Shown here one piece after another: positions 1 through 7,626 of a DNA stretch of 64,000 bases (position 1 is its first letter; each line of letters opens with the position of its first letter). The notes below the pieces were generated by a model, which was not told the DNA's origin, did no database searches, and worked only from the letters and a program-made list of their open reading frames with translations. Location: positions 1-64,000 of the forward strand of contig JADLFX010000070.1 of assembly GCA_020849665.1 (NCBI GenBank), in the 5' to 3' direction. Both the position numbers and the translations under genes were made by a program. The stretch comes from Planctomycetota bacterium. GTDB taxonomy: Bacteria > Planctomycetota > UBA1135 > UBA2386.

Positions 1-37
1 GCGCGTAGCACACCACGCAGCTCCCGGACGGGTCAGC

Positions 38-313
38 TCACCCCCGCGCCACGAATCCCTCGTCCACCTCCCCGCGCGCCGGCACGCTCGTGGTCTCCAC
101 CGCGTCCACGCGCGCGTGACCGGGACCACGGCGCAGCACGTCCAGCAGCCGCTGCACGTCGTCGGCGGGTCCCTCCGCCTCGCCCTCCACGGCGCCGTCG
201 GCACGATTGCGCACCCATCCGCGCAGGCCGAGTTCCTGGGCGCTGCGCACGGTGAACCAACGGAACCCCACGCCCTGCACCAGGCCCGTCACCACGAAGC
301 GAAGGCGGCCCAT
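38..313 (-). CDS. acyP: Acylphosphatase
   Basis: A 91-residue cytoplasmic enzyme that hydrolyses acyl phosphates. The family signature LVQGVGFRWF is at residues 11-20, with catalytic Arg18, and the second catalytic residue is Asn36 in GWVRN. Length is typical for the family. The start at MGRLRF is preferred over an upstream Met because the conserved beta strand begins there. It lies 79 bp downstream of the ABC ATPase on the same strand and may be co-transcribed, though the functions are not obviously linked. Confidence 0.93.
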   Translation of the reverse strand: MGRLRFVVTGLVQGVGFRWFTVRSAQELGLRGWVRNRADGAVEGEAEGPADDVQRLLDVLRRGPGHARVDAVETTSVPARGEVDEGFVARG

Positions 314-392
314 GGACTCGCCCTGAGCGTCGCCTCTGGTCGTATCGCTCCCGCGCGTCACGCCGCCAGCACACCGATCCCCACCGCAGGGA

Positions 393-1868
393 TCAAGTCG
401 CCAGGGCCAGGATCCGCTCCTCGGTCGCCTCGGCTGCGACGAGTTCGCCCGTGATCCCGCCCTCGCGCATCACCAGGACGCGATCCGCCAGGGCCAGTAC
501 CTCGGGCAGCTCGCTGCTCACCACCAGCACCGCGCGTCCCGCGTCCGCCGCGCCGCGCAGCAACTCGTGCAGTTCGGCCTTGGCGGCCACGTCCACGCCC
601 CGGGTCGGCTCGTCCACCACGAGCACCTCGGCATCGCTGCGCAGCAGGCGCGCCAGGAGAGCCTTCTGCTGATTGCCCCCCGAGAGCGCGGCGATGGGCA
701 TCTCGAGGCTGGCGGCGCGCAGCCGCACGGCCGCCGCGCCGGCCACCGCCAGGGCGCGCTCCCGCCGGCGATCCACGAAGCCCGCGCGCGCGCAGCGATG
801 CAGGCTCGACAACCCCAGGTTGGCGCGCACGGACAGCTCCGGCACGATGCCCATGGCCTTGCGATCCTCGGGCAAGAGGGCGACTCCGTGCGCTAACGCC
901 GTGCGCGGCCCGTCGAACCGCACCGCGCTCCCGCGCCGGCGGATCGTCCCGCCCCGCGCCGGCGGCGCGCCGACCAGCGCCTGCGCCAGCGCGCTGCGCC
1001 CGCTGCCCACGAGCCCGGCCAGGGCGAGGATCTCGCCGCGCCGCAGCTCGAACGACGCGTCGCGAAAGCCCTCGCCGCGCAGCTCCTCCACCGCGAGCAC
1101 GACCTCGCCCGGCGCCGCGCGCCGCGCCGCGCGCGGCGGCAACGCGCGTCCCACCATGCGCTGCACCACGGCGGCGTCGTCGAGGTCGGCCAGCCGTTCG
1201 CACGCCACCCAGCGCCCATCGCGCAGGATCGTGGCCCGCTCGCACAGGGCGCGCACCTCGTCGAGGCGGTGCGAGACGTGCACCAGCGCGACGCCATCCG
1301 CCTTGAGCCCGTGCAGGACCGCGAAGAGCCGCTCCGCCTCGCGCGGCCCGAGCGCAGACGTCGGCTCGTCCAACAACAGAACCCGCGACTCCTCCAGGAG
1401 CGCGCGCGCCAGCTCGACCATCTGCTGCTCGGCCACCGTGAGGCCGGCCGCGGGCGCCGCCGGGTCGAGGCGCACGCCCAGCCGCTCGAACACCGCATCG
1501 GCGCGCGCGCGCATCTCCCGCCACGCCACCAGCGGCCCGCGCCGCGGCTCGCAGCCCAGGAACAGGTTCTCGGCCACGCTCAGCCCCGGCACGAGGCTCG
1601 GCTCCTGGGGGATCAGGTGCACGCCGCGCGCCCGCGCCGTGGCGGGCGACGCCGGTGCGTACTCCGCGCCGTCGAGCCGCATGCGCCCTGCGTCGGGACG
1701 CAGCACGCCGGTCAGGCAACGCAGCAGCGTCGACTTGCCTGCGCCGTTCTCGCCCACGAGCGCGTGCGCCTCGCCGGCCCGCACTTCGAGGTGCGCGTCC
1801 ACCAGCGCCGGCACGCCGGCGAAGGCCTTGGCGAGCCCCGCCACCGCGAGCCGCGGCGCCGCGTTCAC
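393..1868 (-). CDS. Sugar-type ABC transporter ATP-binding protein (two ABC domains)
   Basis: 491 residues, the architecture of RbsA/MglA-type ATPases of sugar or nucleoside (BmpA-type) importers. Domain 1 has a complete Walker A (GENGAGKST, about residues 37-45) and Walker B (LLLDEPTSALG). Domain 2 has a degenerate P-loop (GLVGSGRSA), an intact signature (LSGGNQQK) and Walker B (LVVDEPTRGVD). This asymmetry is normal for the family. The GTG start overlaps the stop of the upstream kinase-like gene (GTGA), implying translational coupling. No permease or binding-protein gene is in the window: downstream is acylphosphatase, then the edge. The substrate cannot be told from sequence. Confidence 0.9.
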   Translation of the reverse strand: MNAAPRLAVAGLAKAFAGVPALVDAHLEVRAGEAHALVGENGAGKSTLLRCLTGVLRPDAGRMRLDGAEYAPASPATARARGVHLIPQEPSLVPGLSVAENLFLGCEPRRGPLVAWREMRARADAVFERLGVRLDPAAPAAGLTVAEQQMVELARALLEESRVLLLDEPTSALGPREAERLFAVLHGLKADGVALVHVSHRLDEVRALCERATILRDGRWVACERLADLDDAAVVQRMVGRALPPRAARRAAPGEVVLAVEELRGEGFRDASFELRRGEILALAGLVGSGRSALAQALVGAPPARGGTIRRRGSAVRFDGPRTALAHGVALLPEDRKAMGIVPELSVRANLGLSSLHRCARAGFVDRRRERALAVAGAAAVRLRAASLEMPIAALSGGNQQKALLARLLRSDAEVLVVDEPTRGVDVAAKAELHELLRGAADAGRAVLVVSSELPEVLALADRVLVMREGGITGELVAAEATEERILALAT

Positions 1869-2969
1869 GCCCGCGGTCCCGCCGCAGCAGCGCGCGGCAG
1901 CCACAACGACCACACGCTCGCCCCGGCCCGCGGCGGCTCGTTCAGGACACGGCCGCCCAGCCAGAGCACGGAGAGGAACGACCACAGGAACCCGGTCACG
2001 TCCCCGGTGAGCCGCTGCAGCACCTCCAGGATGCCAGCCTCCGGATCCGCCAGCACGGCGGCCACCTGCCGTCCCAGCGTGTCCGGTCCGGGATGGATCA
2101 CGCGCACCACGGCCCATGGCCTCGCGCGCCACCTCCACCCGCACCGTGCTGCCCGGGCTGCACGCCATCCGCCCGAGCAGGATCAGGTGCAGCACCGACT
2201 GCGCCAGGTCCTCTCTCGTCCCGCGCACCCACGGCGACTCGGGCGGCAGCTCGGCGACGACGGTCACTCCGCCCAGCGCCGCGGCCTTGCGGGCCATGCG
2301 CACCGCCAGCTCGACGGTCTCGTGCACCGCGACGCGCTCCCATCGGGGCCGGCCCGCCCGCAGCATGCCGTGGACGCGCTGCAGGAGCTGGGCCCCGGCC
2401 TTGCTGTCGCGCAGGAAGGTCTCCAGGAACGCGCGCTGCTCCGGATCCTGGGTCTGCTCGGCCATGTGGTCGGCGAACCCCAGCGCCGCCGCCAGCAGGT
2501 TGTTGAGGTCGTGCAGGAGCCCCGCGGCGAGCGCACCGGCCTGGCGCAGGCGCTCCAGCCGCAGCACGCGCGCCATCGCGTCGCGCAGCACGGTCTCGTC
2601 GCGCAGCGCGGCGACGAACCCGCCCGCGGGCTCGCTCCAACGCAGGACGATGCGCCAGTACTGCTCGGCCCCGCCGGGCGCGATCCGGAACACCGCGTCG
2701 AGCGCGGGTTCGCCGTCGCCGAGGAAGGCGCGGATCGCGTCGCGATCGTCCTCCTCCAGCGGCAGATCCAGCAGGCCGCGCACCGGGGCCGCCGCACACG
2801 CGCTCATCCGTTCGAGGAAGCGCTGCGCCGCCGCGTTCGCCGGGCGCAGGGTGCCGTCGCGCGTCACGACGCCGAGCGCGTCGCCCGCCTGGCCGAGCAG
2901 TCCCGCCAGGACTTCGGGCGGCAGGCCGGTCAGGGTCGGAGGCGGACCGCTGGCGTGCGGATCGGGCAT
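1865..2969 (-). CDS. PAS/histidine-kinase-like protein, interrupted by a frameshift
   Basis: About 367 residues if a frameshift near 2112-2120 is corrected. The N-terminus (about 15-130) is PAS-like and is followed by an H-box-like helix, AGLLHDLNNLL. The ATP-binding region is poor: no clear N-box Asn, no DxGxG, no glycine-rich G2 box. The reading frame changes after AREAMG: in the first frame the sequence turns into Arg/Gly/Ala shadow composition and runs without a stop into the ABC ATPase. In the -1-base frame it continues as VVRVIHPGPD, reaches a normal C-terminal strand (SVWSLWLPRA) and stops at 1865 in a GTGA overlap with the ABC gene. Removing one C from GGGCC restores one frame. It may be a sequencing error or a decaying gene. 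No membrane segments are visible. Confidence 0.7.
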
Positions 2970-3069
2970 GGTCGAGGGAGGCGAGTCGCCGCGGCGCCAA
3001 ACGGTGCGGGGCCGCAGCAAGGTGGGGAGGCTAGGGCTGCGCCCCACGGCTGGGAAGCCCGCCGCCCCC

Positions 3070-4341
3070 TCAGCGCCCGCCAGCCTGCGCGCGCCACCAC
3101 GCCTCGGCCGCGCGGATCGCCCCCTCCTGCTGCGCGGGGTCGATGTACGGGACGTAGCCGAAGTCGCGGCGGCTGATCCGGGCGATCGCCAGGGCCGCGG
3201 CCTTGCGGCGCAGCACCACGGGCGAGCGCAGGCACTCGAGCAGCTCGGGGAACGCGGCCAACCCCCGCGCGACGTCATGGGCGATCGCCGCCTCGAGCGC
3301 GCGCTCGTCGGCCTGCGCCGCAAGTCCCTGCACCGGCGTGGCCCGCCCCGGCGTGAGCGGCGCCGCCTGCGCCTGGAACTTGCGCCGCAGGAAGAGCACG
3401 GCGAACGCCGTGTCGATCGGGCTGCCCTTGCCGCGCTCAGGGCCGTTCGGACCGCGCCGGCCTCCGAACCCGCTCGACCACCCGCCGCCGCCCGCCTGCA
3501 GGTCGAGCAGCATCTCGGCGCCGCGGCGGTACCAGTCCACGCCACCCACCTCCTTGCGGCCCGAGAGGATTGCGGCGCGCTCCAGTCCGTAGTGGAAGTA
3601 GAAGCAGTGGAGGGCCTGCGGGTCGCCGATCGACGCGGCCTGTCGGTCCATCCACGCCCAGGCCGCATCGATCTCGCGCTGCAATCGCTCCGGTACCTTC
3701 TGCGCGCCCAGATGGTGCCGGCAGATCTCCAGCACGCCGATCCCCGCCACGGTCATCGACGCGTACGAGCCGTGGCGACCGCGACTGTAGTCGAAGCCGC
3801 CGTCCTGGTTCTGCTCGGCGCGCACGGCGCGCAGCAGGCGCTGCCAGCGTTCCGGGTCCACGCGCACCCCCAGGGAGGCAGCCGCGCGCATGCCCAGCGC
3901 GCCGTACTGCGTGTTGCTGAGATCCCAGAAGGGATTCTCGTTCGTGTAGCTGAACCCGCCCCCCACCTGCCGCGCGAACAGCTCCGCCAGGTCCTCGCGC
4001 GCACGCCGCTCGCGGCCCGGGCACTCGGACCACTCCGCCATCACCATCAGCCGCAGGGCGTGGTCGTAGGTGCCGTCCAGGCGCGCCTCCAGCAACCGCG
4101 CGAGTCCGCCGGCGAGCACCGGGTGGTCCTTCGGCACCTCGTCGTGCAGGGCGGCGAGGCAGAGCAGGGCCAGCTGGCCGCCGTGGGAGCGCTGCAGGTG
4201 CTCCAAGAGCACCGGTCGCGCGCGCTCCAAGGCCGCGCGCACGCGCGTGTCGAGGTCGTCGGGCCCCGGACCGGCCAGGACCATGCCGAAACCCATGAAC
4301 CAGGCCGCAATGCCGTTCACGCCGGACGATCCTAGCGCCAC
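3070..4341 (-). CDS. Exported prenyltransferase/squalene-cyclase-like alpha/alpha-toroid protein
   Basis: 423 residues. The N-terminus up to LAGPGPDD looks like a signal sequence. The body carries toroid-type repeats with the usual GGG(F/W)-Y/S and NTQYG signatures: QVGGGFSYTN, LSNTQYGALG, NQDGGFDYSR, SYASMTVAGI, AGGGGWSSGF, and a final PIDTAFAVLFL. These are characteristic of squalene/oxidosqualene cyclase and prenyltransferase beta-type folds. The DxDD protonation motif of a true terpene cyclase is not evident, so an enzymatic cyclase role is not supported. Related planctomycete proteins of this architecture are uncharacterised. It is divergent from the cytochrome operon at 4811. Confidence 0.7.
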   Translation of the reverse strand: MALGSSGVNGIAAWFMGFGMVLAGPGPDDLDTRVRAALERARPVLLEHLQRSHGGQLALLCLAALHDEVPKDHPVLAGGLARLLEARLDGTYDHALRLMVMAEWSECPGRERRAREDLAELFARQVGGGFSYTNENPFWDLSNTQYGALGMRAAASLGVRVDPERWQRLLRAVRAEQNQDGGFDYSRGRHGSYASMTVAGIGVLEICRHHLGAQKVPERLQREIDAAWAWMDRQAASIGDPQALHCFYFHYGLERAAILSGRKEVGGVDWYRRGAEMLLDLQAGGGGWSSGFGGRRGPNGPERGKGSPIDTAFAVLFLRRKFQAQAAPLTPGRATPVQGLAAQADERALEAAIAHDVARGLAAFPELLECLRSPVVLRRKAAALAIARISRRDFGYVPYIDPAQQEGAIRAAEAWWRAQAGGR

Positions 4342-4810
4342 CCCTGCACGGGTGCGGGCGCGCCGCGACCGAGCCCCTTCCGTGAACTACCGCGCTCTCC
4401 TGGGGAATCTCACGCACAGTGCGTGATCCTCCGCACCCCGAGCGCGGAAATCCCCCCGGCCCGCCATCCGAGGGCGGATCCGCACCAGCAGGTCACGCGC
4501 TTGGGCCGCCGGTGCCCGCCAAGCGCGGCGCCAGATCCCAACCGTGCGAGCGCGAGGCCAGATGCAACGGCCGGCAGGCGGAACGGCGCCCACCTCATGC
4601 CGGGGTTCCGCGGCCTCACCTGGTCCGCGGCAGCCCTGCACATGGCGTTCCACCCGGTTCGGCACGTGACACAGCCCGCCGAGGCCTCCCGCGGTCCGTC
4701 GATTGCGAGAGGAGCAGACTCCGTCGGCTCCTACCTCGCCATGCGGCGAACCGCGGGAGGCGACTCTTGCCGAACCGCGCCGTCCCGGCGGCGCAGACGG
4801 TGGAGGTACC
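4342..4810. other. Divergent intergenic region, 469 bp
   Basis: No convincing coding sequence is visible on either strand; the short open frames have shadow composition. It separates the toroid-protein gene (minus) from the tetraheme operon (plus). It contains the 17-bp palindrome at 4410-4426 and, at the right edge, the GGAGGT ribosome site at 4802-4807 that fixes the GTG start at 4811. Confidence 0.5.
4410..4426. promoter_or_regulatory. 17-bp perfect palindrome, operator candidate
   Basis: TCACGCA-CAG-TGCGTGA has two perfect 7-base arms around a 3-base centre, in a divergent intergenic region about 69 bp upstream of the toroid-protein start. It is too short and isolated for a strong terminator and its position fits a dimeric regulator site. 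The regulator is unknown. Confidence 0.4.
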
Positions 4811-5362
4811 GTGAGGATCGCCCTTCTACTCCTGCCCCTGATGGGGCTCGTGTCCGCGGCCTGCGACGAGAGCCACGTCCAGGTCCACTGGAGTCACTTC
4901 ACCCAGGAGCCCGGGGCACAGACCCAGCCGGAGGAGAGCCGGATCGAGGTGCCACCACCGCCGTTCACGGAGGGCGTGTTCCCGTGCACGGACTGCCACG
5001 ACCCGGAGATCCCGACCAACACCAAGCGGCGTCCGATGAAGACCGCGCACACCGAATTCACGCTCAAGCACGATGAGGAACACCGCTGGTGCCTGGACTG
5101 CCACGACACCAAGGACCGCGACAAGCTGCACCTCGCCAGCGGCGAGGTGATCGAGTTCACCGAGTCGTACCGGCTCTGCGGCCAGTGCCACGGCGACAAG
5201 TACCGCGACTGGCGCGCCGGCGTGCACGGCCGTCGCAGCGGGCAGTGGAACGGCCACAAGACCTATCTGCTCTGCGTGCACTGCCACAACTCGCACGCGC
5301 CAGCCTTCCAGCCCTTGAAGCCCGAGCCGGTGCCCGTGCGGCCCACGGAGAGGAAGCCATGA
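4811..5362 (+). CDS. Tetraheme cytochrome c lipoprotein
   Basis: 183 residues. The GTG start is chosen for the GGAGGT site 4 bases upstream and because a hydrophobic signal (RIALLLLPLMGLVSAAC) follows immediately; the Cys suits a lipoprotein attachment. Four CXXCH motifs bind c-type heme: CTDCH, CLDCH, CGQCH, CVHCH. The stop overlaps the start of the ferredoxin gene (ATGA). With the following Tat ferredoxin and NrfD protein it forms the three-subunit plan of DsrJOP or Hmc/Qrc-type membrane redox complexes: periplasmic cytochrome, Fe-S subunit, quinone-interacting membrane subunit. DsrJ itself has three hemes, so this is an analogue, not an orthologue. Confidence 0.9.
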   Translation: MRIALLLLPLMGLVSAACDESHVQVHWSHFTQEPGAQTQPEESRIEVPPPPFTEGVFPCTDCHDPEIPTNTKRRPMKTAHTEFTLKHDEEHRWCLDCHDTKDRDKLHLASGEVIEFTESYRLCGQCHGDKYRDWRAGVHGRRSGQWNGHKTYLLCVHCHNSHAPAFQPLKPEPVPVRPTERKP

Positions 5363-6336
5363 CCCGCAGCTGCAACGGACCCACGACCGCCGGCGTCCCG
5401 GCCGGTGCCTGTACCGGCTGCGCCGGGAGCCAGCCTCCCGTGCACGCGGCCCAGCCGCTGCCGTCGCGCCGCGAGTTCCTGTGCGTGGCGGCGGGCTGCG
5501 CCGCCGCGGCCACCACCGCCGGCTGCACGGATCTCACCCACACCGGCTGGTTCCGCGAGCGCTTTCGCGATCTCGGCGCCGACGAGAAGGCAGGGATCCT
5601 CGCCGACCTGGCCAAGGAACACAGCGAGCGCTTCCACAAGCCGGTCACGGTCGGCGCCGAGCCGCCGCTGCCGGGAGTCGAGTTCGGCTACGCGCTCGAC
5701 ATCTCGCGCTGCATCGGCTGCCGCCGCTGCGTGTACGCCTGCGTGGAAGAGAACAACCAGAGCCGCGATCCGCAGGTGCACTGGATCCGCGTGCTCGAGA
5801 TGGAGAAGGACAAGGGCATCGATTTCGCCCACGCCAACGCCTACTACGACGCCGAGAAGGTGCCGCGGCCGGGCCACTTCTACCTGCCGGTCCAGTGCCA
5901 GCAGTGCCAGAACCCGCCGTGCGTGAAGTCGTGCCCGGTCGGCGCCACGTGGCAGGAGCCCGACGGGATCATCGTCGTGGACTACGACTGGTGCATCGGC
6001 TGCCGCTGCTGCATGTCGGCGTGCCCGTACGGCGCGCGCCACTTCAACTTCGCCGAGCCGGAGATCCCGGCCGAGCAGATGAACCCCAAGACCCACTACC
6101 TCGGCAACCGCCCGCGCATGAAGGGCGTGGTCGAGAAGTGCACCTTCTGCATCCAGCGCGTGCGCAACGGCCGCTACCCGGCCTGCGTCGAGGTCTGCCC
6201 GGTCGGCGCGCGCAAGTTCGGCAACCTGCGCGATCCCAACTCGGAGATCCGCTACATCCTCGAGCACAAGCGCGTGTTCGTGCTCAAGACCGAGCTGAAC
6301 ACGCGGCCGCGCTTCTTCTACTTCTACGGCGTGTGA
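5359..6336 (+). CDS. Tat-exported four-cluster ferredoxin subunit (DsrO/HybA/NrfC-like)
   Basis: 325 residues. The N-terminus has a Cys-rich extension and then a twin-arginine signal (SRREFLCVAAG, about residues 37-47) ending in TTAGC, a possible lipobox. Four Cys groups typical of the DmsB/NrfC/DsrO family follow: CIGCRRCVYAC, CQQCQNPPCVKSCP, CIGCRCCMSACP, and CTFCIQRVRNGRYPACVEVC, enough for four [4Fe-4S] clusters. It should carry electrons between the membrane NrfD subunit and the tetraheme lipoprotein on the outside of the cytoplasmic membrane. The gene overlaps its upstream neighbour by 4 bases and is followed 11 bases later by the NrfD gene. Confidence 0.93.
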   Translation: MTRSCNGPTTAGVPAGACTGCAGSQPPVHAAQPLPSRREFLCVAAGCAAAATTAGCTDLTHTGWFRERFRDLGADEKAGILADLAKEHSERFHKPVTVGAEPPLPGVEFGYALDISRCIGCRRCVYACVEENNQSRDPQVHWIRVLEMEKDKGIDFAHANAYYDAEKVPRPGHFYLPVQCQQCQNPPCVKSCPVGATWQEPDGIIVVDYDWCIGCRCCMSACPYGARHFNFAEPEIPAEQMNPKTHYLGNRPRMKGVVEKCTFCIQRVRNGRYPACVEVCPVGARKFGNLRDPNSEIRYILEHKRVFVLKTELNTRPRFFYFYGV

Positions 6337-6347
6337 GGGAGGCGAAC

Positions 6348-7595
6348 GTGGGCACCATCCGTCACTTCATCCACTTCGCCCTGGGGAGCCTGCGCATCGT
6401 CACGCGCGGCAACCTGCTCTACTGGCTCTGGGTGGGGCTGCTCCTGGTCCTGATCGCGGCCGGCGGCGTGGCCTACTCCCGCCAGCTCGGCGAAGGCCTG
6501 ATCACCACCAACATGCGGGATCAGGTGTCCTGGGCCTTCTACATCGGCAACTTCACCTTCCTCGTGGGCGTGGCGGCCGCCGCGGTGCTGCTGGTGATCC
6601 CCGCGTACGTCTACCACTGGAAGCCGATCAAGGAGGTCGTGATCCTCGGCGAGCTGCTGGCCATCGCGTCGATCGTGATGTGCGGGCTCTTCGTGCTGGT
6701 GGACGTCGGCCACCCCGAGCGCCTCTGGCACCTGATTCCGGGCCTCGGCCTGCTCAACGTCCCCAGCTCGCTGCTCGCCTGGGACGTGATCGTGCTGAAC
6801 GGCTATCTCGTGCTGAACTTCGTCATCGTCACCTACCTGCTCTTCTCGCTGTACCGGGGCCGCACGCCCGCCAAGGCCTTCTTCCTGCCGCTGGTGCTGT
6901 TCTCGATCCCGGCGGCGATCGCGATCCACACGGTCACCGCGTTCCTCTACAACGGCATGCCTGCGAGGCCGTTCTGGAACGCGTCGATCCTAGCCCCGCG
7001 CTTCCTCGCCTCGGCGTTCTGCTCGGGGCCCGCGGTGCTGCTGATCCTGATGCAGCTCCTGCGCCGCTTCACCCGCTTCGAGATCGACGACCGCGCGATC
7101 TGGAAGGTCGCCGAGCTGATGGCGTACGCGATGTTCGTCAACCTCTTCCTGCTCGGCGCGGAGGTGTTCAAGGACGTCTACTCGAACACCGAGCACCTGA
7201 TCCACATGCGCTACATGTTCGTCGGCATCGGCGAGCACAAGGCGATCGTGCCGTACATGTGGCTCTCGGTGTTCTGCTCGTTCGTGGCGTTCCTGCTCTT
7301 CCTCGTGCCGGCCACGCGCCGCAACACGATCACGCTGAACGTCGGCTGCGTGCTGATCTGGCTGGGCGTGTACCTGGAGAAGGGCATGGGCCTGGTGATC
7401 CCGGGCCTCACCCCGGACACGCTGGGCGAGATCTACGAGTACTTCCCCTCGCAGGTGGAGCTCTGGGTGGCCGCGGGGATCTTCTCGGTGGGCTTCCTGG
7501 TGTTCACGCTCATGGTGAAGGTCGCCACGCCGATCATGCTGGGCGAGTTCGCCCTCGATCGGCGGCCCGGGCAGCCCGCGCCCGTGGCGCACTGA
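6348..7595 (+). CDS. NrfD/DsrP/HmcC-type quinone-interacting membrane subunit
   Basis: 415 residues, with a GTG start preceded by GGGAGG at 6337-6342. About ten hydrophobic segments are visible, from LLYWLWVGLLLVL near the N-terminus to VELWVAAGIFSVGFLVF at the end. This matches the roughly 400-residue, ten-helix branch of the NrfD superfamily (HmcC, DsrP, QrcD, ActC) better than the eight-helix PsrC branch. Members bind (mena)quinol and pass electrons to an adjacent ferredoxin subunit. It is the last gene of the operon 4811-7595 and is convergent with the membrane protein at 7627. Confidence 0.9.
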   Translation: MGTIRHFIHFALGSLRIVTRGNLLYWLWVGLLLVLIAAGGVAYSRQLGEGLITTNMRDQVSWAFYIGNFTFLVGVAAAAVLLVIPAYVYHWKPIKEVVILGELLAIASIVMCGLFVLVDVGHPERLWHLIPGLGLLNVPSSLLAWDVIVLNGYLVLNFVIVTYLLFSLYRGRTPAKAFFLPLVLFSIPAAIAIHTVTAFLYNGMPARPFWNASILAPRFLASAFCSGPAVLLILMQLLRRFTRFEIDDRAIWKVAELMAYAMFVNLFLLGAEVFKDVYSNTEHLIHMRYMFVGIGEHKAIVPYMWLSVFCSFVAFLLFLVPATRRNTITLNVGCVLIWLGVYLEKGMGLVIPGLTPDTLGEIYEYFPSQVELWVAAGIFSVGFLVFTLMVKVATPIMLGEFALDRRPGQPAPVAH

Positions 7596-7604
7596 GGGTC
7601 GCGC

Positions 7605-7621
7605 GGCCCGCGCCGCGGGCC
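7605..7621. terminator. Hairpin between convergent genes
   Basis: GGCCCGCG / CGCGGGCC arms (8 bp) around a single C, 10 bp after the nrfD-like stop and 6 bp before the stop of the convergent gene. There is no T-tract on either strand, so it is a plausible but weak bidirectional terminator. Confidence 0.35.
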
Positions 7622-7626
7622 CCGCA

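Noticed and set aside
393..3668. An apparent kinase-ABC ATPase fusion in one minus-strand frame.
   Set aside because: The middle is shadow-like sequence, while another frame supplies a kinase-like C-terminus and a stop in a GTGA overlap with the ABC start.
4387..4665. A small minus-strand open frame in the 469-bp divergent region.
   Set aside because: No ribosome site, low-complexity Arg/Ala composition and no recognisable domain; it overlaps the palindrome and likely control region.
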